Shown one piece after another: positions 13,101-25,100 of a DNA stretch of 64,000 bases (position 1 is the stretch's first letter; every line of letters starts with the position of its first letter). Below the pieces are notes generated by a model that saw nothing but the letters and a program-made list of their open reading frames with translations, was not told the origin of the DNA and searched no databases. Source of the DNA: Symsagittifera roscoffensis (Eukaryota > Xenacoelomorpha > Acoela > Convolutidae); NCBI RefSeq assembly GCF_963678635.1, contig NC_087062.1, positions 34,133,651 through 34,197,650 of the forward strand, in the 5' to 3' direction. Made by a program: the position numbers and the translations under genes.

Positions 13101-16100
13101 GTGGACGAGATGAATCCGGTTTGAGGCCTTGTGGAACAATTAAATCCGGTTTCAGAACGTGTGGACTAAAAGAATCCGGTTTCAGACAACGTGGACTAAG
13201 GGAACCTCGTTTCAGACCACGTGGACTAAGGGATCCGGTTTAAGGCTGCGTGGATTAAGGGAATCTGGTTCAGACAGTGTGGACTAACTGAATCCTGTTT
13301 CAGACCTTGTGGATCAAAGTAATCTGGTTTCAGACAATGTGGACTAGGGAAACCAGTTTCAGAGTGTGTGGACGAGGTGAATCCAGTTTCAGGCCTTGTG
13401 GAACAATTAAATCCGGTTTCAGAACGTGTGGACTAAAAGAATCCGGTTTCAGACAACGTGGACTAAGGGAACCTCGTTTCAGACCACGTGGACTAAGGGA
13501 ATCCGGTTTAAGGCTGCGTGGATTAAGGGAATCCGGTTTCAGACAGTGTGGACTAACTGAATCCTGTTTCAGACCTTGTGGATCAAATTAATCCGGTTTC
13601 AGACGGTGTGGATTAAGGAATTCAGTTTCAGAGAGTGTGGACGAGATGAATCCGGTTTGAAGCCTTGTGGAACAATTAAATCCGGTTTCAGAACGTGTGG
13701 ACTAAAAAGAATCCAGTTTCAGACAACGTGGACTAAGGGAACTTCGTTTCAGACCACGTGGACTAAGGGAATCCGGTTTAAGGCTGCGTGGATTAAGGGA
13801 ATCCGGTTTCAGACAGTGTGGACTAACTGAATCCTGTTTCAGACCTTGTGGATCAAAGTAATCTGGTTTCAGACAATGTGGACTAGGGAAACCAGTTTCA
13901 GAGGGTGTGGACGAGATGAATCCGGTTTGAGGCCTTGTGGAACAATTAAATCCGGTTTCAGAACGTGTGGACTAAAATAATCCGGTTTCAGACAACGTGG
14001 ACTAAGGGAACCTCGTTTCAGACCACGTGGACTAAGGGAATCCGGTTTAAGGCTGCGTGGATTAAGGGAATCCGGTTTCAGACAGTGTGGACTAACTGAA
14101 TCCTGTTTCAGACCTTGTGGATCGAAGTAATCTGGTTTCAGACAATGTGGACTAGGGAAACCAGTTTCAGAGTGTGTGGACGAGGTGAATCCAGTTTCAG
14201 GCCTTGTGGAACAATTAAATCCGGTTTCAGAACGTGTGGACTAAAAGAATCCGGTTTCAGACAACGTGGACTAAGGGAACCTCGTTTCAGACCACGTGGA
14301 CTAAGGGAATCCGGTTTAAGGCTGCGTGGATTAAGGGAATCCGGTTTCAGACAGTGTGGACTAACTGAATCCTGTTTCAGACCTTGTGGATCAAATTAAT
14401 CCGGTTTCAGACGGTGCGGATTAAGGAATTCAGTTTCAGAGAGTGTGGACGAGATGAATCCGGTTTGAGGCCTTGTGGAACAATTAAATCCGGTTTCAGA
14501 ACGTGTGGACTAAAAAGAATCCAGTTTCAGACAACGTGGACTAAGGGAACTTCGTTTCAGACCACGTGGACTAAGGGAATCCGGTTTAAGGCTGCGTGGA
14601 TTAAGGGAATCCGGTTTCAGACAGTGTGGACTAACTGAATCCTGTTTCAGACCTTGTGGATCAAAGTAATCTGGTTTCAGACAATGTGGACTAGGGAAAC
14701 CAGTTTCAGAGGGTGTGGACGAGATGAATCCGGTTTGAGGCCTTGTGGAACAATTAAATCCGGTTTCAGAACGTGTGGACTAAAAGAATCCGGTTTCAGA
14801 CAACGTGGACTAAGGGAACCTCGTTTCAGACCACGTGGACTAAGGGAATCCGGTTTAAGGCTGCGTGGGTTAAGGGAATCCGGTTTCAGACAGTGTGGAC
14901 TAACTGAACCCTGTTTCAGACCTTGTGGATCGAAGTAATCTGGTTTCAGACAATGTGGACTAGGGAAACCAGTTTCAGAGTGTGTGGACGAGGTGAATCC
15001 AGTTTCAGGCCTTGTGGAACAATTAAATCCGGTTTCAGAACGTTTGGACTAAAAGAATCCGGTTTCAGACAACGTGGACTAAGGGAACCTCGTTTCAGAC
15101 CACGTGGACTAAGGGAATCCGGTTTAAGGCTGCGTGGATTAAGGGAATCCGGTTTCAGACAGTGTGGACTAACTGAATCCTGTTTCAGACCTTGTGGATC
15201 AAATTAATTCGGTTTCAGACGGTGTGGATTAAGGAATTCAGTTTCAGAGAGTGTGGACGAGATGAATCCGGTTTGAGGCCTTGTGGAACAATTAAATCCG
15301 GTTTCAGATTGTGTGGACTAAAAGAATCCGGTTTCAGACAACGTGGACTAAGGGAACCTCGTTTCAGACCACGTGGACTAAGGGAATCCGGTTTACGGCT
15401 GCGTGGATTAAGGGAATCCGGTTTTAGACAGTGTGGACTAATTGAGTCCAGTTTCAGACCTTGTGGACTAAAGTAATCCGGTTTGAGACGGTGTGGACTA
15501 AGGGAATCCGGTTTCAGACCGTCTGGGATAAAAAAAATCCAGTTTCAGACAAAGTGGACTAATGGAATCCGATTTCAGACTGTGTGGGCTAAGAGAATAA
15601 TGTTTCGTACCGTGTTGACTAAGGGATTACAGTTTTTGACCGTGTGAACTAAGGAAATCCAGTTTCAGACCGATTTGACCAAGGGGATTCGGTTCACATC
15701 AAGTGGACTAAGGGAATCAGGTTTCAGACCGTCTGGACTAAGAGATTCCAGTTTCAGACCGAGTGGGCTAAGAGAATAATGTTTCGTACCGTGTGGACTA
15801 AGGGATTACGGTTTCAGACAGGGTTGACCAATAGGATTCGGTTTCACATCAAGTGGACTAAAGATATCCAGTTTCAGACCGTGTGGACTAAGAGAATCCG
15901 GTTTCAGACTGTGTGGGCAGAGGGAATCCGGTTTCGTAGCGTGTGGACTAAGGGATTACGGTTTTGAGCCGTGTGAACTAAGGAAAACCGGTTTCAGATT
16001 GTGTGGACTAAGGGAATCCGGTTTCAGATCGTGTGGGCTATGAAAGCCGGATTTCAGACCGTGTGGACCAAAGGATTAATGTTTCAGACCGTGTGGACAA

Positions 16101-19100
16101 AGGAAAAACAGTTTCAAATTGTGTGCACTAAAGGAAACCGATTTCAGACCGTGTGGTCTGGGTAAATCTAGTTTCAGACTGTGTGGTCTAAATGAATCCG
16201 CTTTCAGACTGCGTGGAATAAGGAAATCTGGTTTCAGAGTGTGTGGACGAGGAGAATCCGGTCTCAGGCCTTGGGGAACAAAGTAATCCGGTTTCAGACT
16301 GTGTGGACGAAAAGAATTCGATTTCAGACCGCTTGGACAAAGGGAATCCGGTTTCAGACTGCATGGACTAAAGGAATCTGGTTTCAGAGTGTGTGGACGA
16401 GGAGAATCCGGTCTCAGGCCTTGTGGAACAAAGTAATCCGGTTTCAGACTGTGTGGACGAAAAGAATTCGATTTCAGACCGCTTGGACAAAGGGAATCCG
16501 GTTTCAGACTGCATGGACTAAAGGAATCCGGTTTAAGACTGTGTGGACCAATTAAAACCGTTTTTAGACCGTGTGGACCAAAAGAATCCGGTTTGAGACT
16601 ACGTGGACTAAGGGAATTTGGTTTAAAACTGCGTGGATTAAGGGAATCCAATTTCAGACAGTGTGGACTAATTGAATCCGGTTGCAGACCTTGTGGACCA
16701 AATTAATCCGCTTTCAGACGGTGTGGATTAAGGAATTCAGTTTCAGAGAGTGTGGACGAGATGAATCCGGTTTGAGGCCTTGTGGAACAATTAAATCCGG
16801 TTTCAGAACGTGTGGACTAAAAGAATCCGGTTTCAGACAACGTGGACTAAGGGAACCTCGTTTCAGACCACGTGGACTAAGGGAATCCGGTTTAAGGCTG
16901 CATGGATTAAGGGAATCCGGTTTCAGACAGTGTGGACTAACTGAATCCTGCTTCAGACCTTGTGGATCAAAGTAATCTGGTTTCAGACAATGTGGACTAG
17001 GGAAACCAGTTTCAGAGTGTGTGGACGAGGTGAATCCGGTTTCAGGCCTTCTGAACCAATCAAAACCGGTTTCAGACCGTGTGGACTAAAAAAATCCGGT
17101 TTCAGACCACGTGGATTACAGGAATCCGGTTTCAGACTGCGTGGACTAAGGGAATCCGGTTTCAGACTGTGTGGACTAATTGAATCTGTTTCAGACCTTT
17201 TACACCGAGGTAATCCAGTTTCAAACCGCGTGGACTAAGGGAACCCCGTTTAAGATTGCGTGGATAAAGGGAATCCGTTTTCAGACAGTGTGGACTAATT
17301 GAGTCCAATTTCAGACCTTGTGGACTAAAGTAATCCGGTTTGAGACGGTGTGGACTAAGGGAATTCGATTTCAGACCGCTTGGACGAATGGAATCCGGTT
17401 TCAGACTGCGTGGACTAAAAAATGCGATTAATTTAAAAAACCACGACCTCAACCTGGGTTGAAACGATATATGATTTGGTAAATGATTATATAGATGACA
17501 ATATGTGAACTCGATTGAAGAAACAAGGGTTGAAAGCTGATTAAGAACTAGTCATGTAAAATCATGACCGAAAACAGTAACTAAACTTGTCTTCAAAACG
17601 GTTATTTAAATGCCTTTTCATTATTAAACATGAGTTAGCCAAGCCTTCTCTTGTTTGACTTATATCAAGTTTTTAGATGAAGAATTTGTGCCAATTTTAC
17701 TCGGGGGAGCTATCTGATAGCTAATTTCGTGCTGATTTTTGATACTTCATATTTGTTTTAGACTTGATCGATCAATGAATCGTTATGGTATTTTATATCT
17801 ACGGCTCAGTGATGCATCATAAAATTGAGATGTCATTTTTCAGTCACGATTGATCAATGAATCATCAATGTAAATTACATCAATGTTTAATGAAGGGATC
17901 ATGAATGAACATCGTTAAAGTGGCACTGCAACATGAATGTTTGATGGATGCCAAAAACTGAAAGATCTGTGATACATTCTGAATTATAATGCTATTTTAA
18001 CCCAAGTAGGTTTTGTTCTACGATATCGCAACAAACAATAATGGTGAGTTAAGTGCTGTTAGTTCTATTTTCACGCAACATTATTTAGAAAAAAAACATT
18101 AGTTTACACGTAAAACACAATTTTGTGCAAATCCGAAAACCATTTTAAGTAAAAAATTGAAGATATGAACAAAAATCAGATCTCTTTAACCCCTCCCCTC
18201 TATTGCAAAAGTGGTATTCGTTACTAGATGCAAAACTTTCAAAGACTTGACCGTTGAATTACTCCATTATAGGGGTTGAAAATTTGTTATTGGGCTGAAA
18301 TAGTTAAAAAGCACCATTGGGTTGATTGGAATTATGAAGGTCTGCTCCTAAAACTGCGACCCCGACACAAGATGCTCGTAACTAGGTGCCATAGGATTGA
18401 TAGTTAAAGAGATCCTAAAAATCAGTGGCAAACAACTCCAAAACAATCAATCATTATTTCTACGTGCAAAAATACAATCTTAACATTAAGACGAACCGAT
18501 TGCGTTCCCTGAAAGAGTCAAAATAATTAACATAAAGAAATCATTGCGTTAGATGAAGACATGAAGAGCAAATTGACAAAACCGAGAACGTCTCTGTACC
18601 TTGACCGAATAACCGCTCTCGTTTTCATTATTTTTAAAAACAGGTTGAACGCTCATCGTATGAACACAATTTGTTTTCGTTAAAAGGCGTTTCAACTTTC
18701 AAGCAGACAAAAATGCAGGAGAAGTGATGGCCATTTAATTATTTTGGTATATTTAATAAAATATGATGGCCAATTAATTAATTATGCTTTCAGAACTCAA
18801 CCTTTTATGCCGTCTAAAGCAAAAAAAACTGCTTCACAAATTTTGCCAAATATAGCAAAATTATCTTTTGTGTTCTTAGTGGAATTCTTTCAACTGTTTA
18901 CCAATGAGGCGTAGTCATTGACCAAAATTCCGTCCGGCGCGACCAAAAATGTTTTGACAAATTTCGAGCAACCCAGATAAGTTTCGACCGGCGCAGCTAA
19001 TAACCTTTGTTTCGGCAAAATTGGAGCAACCCAAATGTGTCTCGATCAAACTCGGCCACGCAATATATGGACATTAGATGGGCATGCTAACAAGCAGTTC

Positions 19101-22100
19101 CCTTTCTAGAAACATACAACTTATATGCATATTTAATCCTAATTCAGGCATTGGCGCATTCATATGAAAAAAGATAATTGGTTCATATGTGTACATTGTG
19201 TAAAGGCAACAAAACTGCAGCTTGCAAAAAGGAAATCATCTGGGGGGTAGACTCTAATTAGGGAAAAAAGTGAGCCGACAGTTTTAATGAGCTGCAAAAG
19301 CTTTTGAGCGAATGTGATTGTAGATTTGGGGATCCCTCATGACAGAAGGACCAAATGGCAGAAAATTATATAAACCAAGTGGAAGCAGTAATAAAAAGTA
19401 TCTTTAAAGGCATGAAAATTGGAGTAGTTAAGTAAAAGGCTTTTGACTGGAAAGTTGCATCTGCAATATAACCCCTATCGCGAGCGGTAATTTGCTGATA
19501 GGAAGTTTATCGGGATTCTTTAATCACAATTCGTGTTTGCTTCATTTTTATAGGGGTATAATCTTCACTAGGTACCAGTAGCGGATTTAGAACTTGCAAC
19601 CCCCTCTTCCTCGGCCACCAAAAGATCCCACTTCGGGGTTATTTTACTGCATTCTTTTCTGCTTTACCAACCCTTAAATTTTCTGAAAGGCGAAGTTTTC
19701 TTTGGCGCCAATATAGATTAAATTTGCAGGAGAAAAACGGATTGCTGGGTACCATACAGGGCGGTAGTTAAAAAATCAGAGTACTTCTGCCATCTGATGC
19801 TTCTGTACCAAAAATAGACCCAATTGTGTTGATTTAATTGGTGTTGTAGCTAGTGTGATTGATGTTAAGTTATGTCATACTTGGCCGCTTCAAGTGCAGC
19901 TTCATTCGCCTCTGCGTCTGATTCATCTTCGTCTTCTGAAACAAGCAAGCAACCACACAAACACTCAGAGTGATGAAACCATGCTCAAGCGTTAATGGTC
20001 AGGGAATATGCAAATCGTGTCCAGCTAAAGAATCCCAGTAAAAAACTGGGACGAAAACGACTGTCCATTATGAAAATTGAAATCTCTTTAACTATTTCCT
20101 CCCTAGGATACCTCGTAATGAATTGCCACCCCTATAAATCAATAATTCAATATTTAAGTATTTTGCAAATTTTGCACCTAGTAACGAATTACCTAGTAAT
20201 TTTGCACCTAGTAACCCCCCTCCTTTTGCAGATGAGGGAAATAGTTAAAGAGATCGGAAAACTGTAATGCGACACATGTTTTGCCACAAAAGCCACTTTG
20301 AAAAATTAGAGGAAAACCACAACTCGCTAAGTTTGAAATTTAGTCCAAAACAAGGGCACGGACAAGTAGCAACAGTTTACTTCGTAGCTCCGCTGAGCGC
20401 GGGTGGTATAATTTGCCAGATTTAGTGCTGATGCTAAGTTAGATTCTGATTAAAAAGATTTTTTTTGTCTATTATTGCCAGTTGTTTAATGTTGAGATGC
20501 CATTTTCCAACGAAAGTAGTAAAAATTACGTTGAAAAATAAAGAATATCACTGGATTAGGCAGATGCGGATGTTTTGAAGCAAAGCTTTTCGCTGAAATG
20601 AACGTTTGCCAAAGTCGATACCCCATTTGTGGTGATTTTCCGACACAAATTTACATGAGTTACGATGATACTATAATGATACACGCCAAGTCATACGCCA
20701 CTGGCATGCATAAATATCAACTCTACGCAAACACAAACATAGGTAGCTTCAATTCATGACCAAAACGTAACCTTATCTTCTCCTCCAATTCTTTAGCTTT
20801 TAACTGCGCTTCCATTTCTTCATCTTCTTTTTTAGAATTTGCGTCTGGTTCTTCCATAGGGGAAGTACCATGCTCAACCCCTTTGTTGTGGGGAGAATTC
20901 AATAGACTGTAGTCGGTTTTTGCTGATTCTGCTCGGATCGACTCTACGTTGAGAGAGGTTGAGCTGGACACTGCCGAAGAAGCAGCAGTTTCGCCTTATT
21001 TTTAAAAATTGCTAGCTGTGGGTACGGTACTAATTCAATAAAAATTAATCCTTGTTTTGAATTATAATCATAATAAATTGTTTCCAAACGATATCTAGTT
21101 ACAAAGTTATTTATAAAAAAATTTTAAATACAAATTAGAATCATTTGGGAGAACACCATTAAGCCAACACGGCCCGTTTTCAGTTGTCTCATTAAGCAGA
21201 GAACAAAAAAGTAGTTAATTTCTTTGATCCAATGCAATGGACCTTCTACCGGTAAACATTTATCAAACGTAAAACCTCTTTATTCGCACCTTTAAACCAT
21301 TCTCTATAGAAAAAAAAATAATTTTATTTTTTTTTTGTTTTCTCGGGTAGTCTTTTCTACCCATAACGTAGAAACCAACAGAAACAAGTTCTACTTATTG
21401 ATCAATCAAATGTCTCAAAGCATGCTCAGTAAAACCGTATTTCCTAGAATGTAATTATCCAAAAATTTATGATTAAAACTGTTTAATTGAAACCGAGAAA
21501 CCCCATTCAAGAAAATGACCCAGCCGGGAAAAAATTTATTACAAAGTTAAACATTTTTCTAATTTTAAGTGTAATTGACCCTCTGTTGAGTTTAGTTCTA
21601 TTTATAGCTAATTTTTGATTTGTTTTTTTTTCTGTGAAAATATCGCGTTTAATTCTTGTTCAGCAATGGAATATCTCAAGGTATCAACTTGGCACTCTTT
21701 TCGAATAATTTTCCCGGTTAATTTCAGAACTTCGTACGCAAATTCTCTCTTTATAGACTATTCGATAGCCCAGGAGGACCAAAAGACGGTAAAGACACAT
21801 TTTTATACACTGGAATAACGATTCCGAAATTCTGAAAGTGTGTAATATTTTCTGGGATTCAGGACTTCGTCAAAAAAAGGTCGTTATAGAAAACTTCCAG
21901 TTAAATAGTTGAAAGTTATTGTTAAAAGATTGCTCACCACTTTCTCCGATGGGATCTCGACTCATGATGAAGATTTCTGGACAATAAGCCTGAAAAAGTC
22001 TCATTGCTAAATACTCTGTCAATTCTTCATTCAACCAACGGAAATTCGTTGTCAAAATAAGAGTACTTACAAAAGGCGGAAGGAAGTTTTTGACCTTGAG

Positions 22101-25100
22101 CTGTTTCTCCTGCATGTGTTTGACCTGAGTCATGGCTCTGCCCACACTCTTCAGGAAGATGAACTTCTTAGGGAGGGTGCCACCCTGTTTCCCAATCTGG
22201 TCTATTATGACGTCACGCAGCTCCACCAGCGGAGTCTCTGGGTACACTCTGAGAACAACATTTTCAAAAGATTAACACAATAGCTTGTTTAGCGCCCTAG
22301 TCTTCGGCGGTGCAGGACGCAACAAAACTTTTTGTAAATTTATCTCAAACTTCTGCGAAAAACTGGTGAAAGCATAGGAATAGTAGGGAGGTTGAATCAC
22401 TATGGTTATAGCTCACTATCTAATACAAGATGTACAAATTGCAAATCTCGAACATAGAAAACAAGTGCCAACTCGCAAGCTTAATAAAATTTTTTAGAAG
22501 CATATTTAATTCAGCTGTAATTTAGGGCTGAAGAAGCCTGCTTGCTTGTAACGACAACAAGGACCCCTATTGAGGGTATGCTATACTGTTTATGTTCGAT
22601 TGCACCCACCTGATGAATCCGGCGGATATGGTATAGTTCATGACAGTGTTGTAGGCACAGTTGTACTGCTCATTCCAGTACTGAGCAGGCACCATGTAGA
22701 TGTGCAGATCGGTCATCTGAACAGACAGGACAACATTTGGTCGACAGAAAGAAGTTCGAAATAACTAAAGTTATCGGAAAATTATCAAAAATATCAAATT
22801 GTACAGATATGCATAATCAGATAGCTAGGAATAAGTTTTCTTAGTTCGTAATGTATCAATGGTACATAAATTAAGATAACTGATAGACCTTCTCCCCTTC
22901 GTACCGAATCACAAACCCCCGCAAAAACATGAAAAACGCCGTCGTTTTCATCCAAAACATGTTACCTCTGGGCCACTAAATGTCATTTCTCTCGAAAACT
23001 TTATTTGTGCTTGCTGTGTCAGAAAAGTTGCCTTTCGACCATTCGTGGTCTTGATACTTGTGGTATTATCATTTGCATACTTCATTGTTTGTGTATGTCT
23101 AGGCATATTATTTGAAGCTCCAAATTGGGCATATTGAGGTACCGGAGGAGGATATTTTGGAGGAATGATTCGATCTTTCCTTTCAGATTGTTCAATAATC
23201 GCAGCGTATTTTTGACTATTTTGGTTCAAAACTCGCTTGCTTTCTTCTTCATAGTATCTGGCAGCTTCTTGTCCGGTCATTTGATCAGGGTCTTCATATT
23301 GAGGGTGAAAAGTTCCACTTTGATCAGGATCATCGTGCGCAAAATTTTGGAAATTTGAAGTTTGTGAAAAATGCCCATTTGTCGTTTGAAAATTTGATTG
23401 ATCTGTTTTTCTTGGTGAGTGCTCTTCGGGAATTGTCGGATGAGTTCGAGTATATTGACTGTAATTTATACCATTTGGTCGTTGGAAGCTTTGGTTGCTC
23501 CTAGGAGCTACTTGCCGATGTTGGTGGACCTGGTTAGAGTCTTGCCATGATGATGAAGCGATTGGTCTTAAAGGTCTTGGAGGGTTCATTTGCGTTTGGG
23601 GATGATTGCTCGTTGCTCTTACAAGATAATTTGATGCATGAACATTGCGGTGACTTCCACAGCTGGGATCTCTCGGAATCATGTTAAGACTATTGGCACC
23701 ACTAGGCACAAAATTGGTTCCCTGGTACATATATGGTTGTTGGTTTGGGTTATTTGCCACAATCTGAGGTCTTTGGGCAGCGTTATTATAAGTTGGTCCT
23801 TGAACTGAATTTTGTGACTGAGGTTGTGAGAACCTATTTTGACCTGCGTTTGCGTTTTGGTTTCCAAAATTTTCAAGCGGTTGTCGATAATGACCATTGT
23901 TTGTTTGTTTTTGTGCAGGTATCCCAGTATTTGGATGCGAGTTCATTCCGCTGTAGTTTGGATAAGCAGGGTGATAATGGCGATGTTGATTTTTTGGTTG
24001 TGATTGGTTATTTAGTTGTCGGTTTAAATAACCGTTTATATTTTCAATCGGTGGCGCTGGTTGGTTATAGACAGACTTGTTTGAGGCTTGCTGGTTGGGG
24101 TAAAACTGCGACCTCTCTTCTGGTGGTTTGTACTTCAAGTCATCGTAAGAGAATGAGGTTTTCGAACTTGGTAATTGAGAATCCATTTGGCGAAAATTTA
24201 AATTTTACTAACTATTTCAAAACATGATTAAATACAGTTCAAAGATAGACGCTCAAAGTAATTTGGTGTATTTGTGGAAAATTATTTCCTCGATCACCAC
24301 TGGAAAATCATAAAAGCAACCGTGTTAGTTTCAATAGCAGTGGAAAAACACATAGCAATCTCAAAACGTGAAGTATTATGTTTTTTAAAATACAGAAAAA
24401 AGAAACGGAATTTATTTTGCTCTGCGTATTTTGGTGTGCATTTGTTTTTTTTTTCAACCGGAATGAAAGCTGGATTAAAGTTTTAAATGATCGTTAGGTA
24501 ATTTTTAAATTAAGAAGATACTCTATTAGAACGTATAAAAACATCTGCTGGTATTTTGTTCATGTCGGATATTTTCAAACTGCGTTTTTTGAACACTTCA
24601 GCTAAAAATACCAAAATGGTACAAAAAAAGATGGAAGTTTGTGAATAATCCTTTTATGAATGCATATAAGCATTTTAATCAATTATTTATAAAAAAAAAT
24701 TGAGCAGAATATAAAAGTAAGAGTTTATATAGTGCCTAGCAGAACATCAACTATATTTCATGATTTGAACTTTTTTATATTCGTCTCGAAGGTGGTTGAT
24801 TTTGAAGAAAAACACTCGAAAACACAATTACCGGTGTGAAAGAGGTATTGGAAAACGACATTCATCAAACGGTTACTGAGCTGATAACACTTGGGTGTTT
24901 GGGTATAAGACAAATTATCCGAAAAAAATGCTGTCAAAACTTTTGAGCTATAAAAAGTCCTCCCGTTTTTCGCACCCACCTGAAAGAGCACAAATGCAAT
25001 AAGAAAAAATTTGGGCCCATCAAATGACGCATTCAAAGCAAATTAACAGATTTTTTCCAACAATACAGATTTTTTCCAACAATCAGCGAAAAAATAAAAA

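Noticed and set aside
9580-17425. CRISPR-like array
   Set aside because: Repeats are contiguous and degenerate with no unique spacers, no cas genes are present, and the context is a eukaryotic intron.
9524-17452. Many ORFs of 60-198 codons on both strands (for example 11866-12462 minus, 11723-12247 plus)
   Set aside because: They are a consequence of a stop-poor 30-bp repeat. Both strands and several frames are open at once, and frames break every 269 bp.
23125-24227. Plus-strand ORFs of 77 and 164 codons across the Gln/Asn exon
   Set aside because: They are antisense shadows of the CAA/AAT-rich exon. Composition and splice phase support the minus strand.
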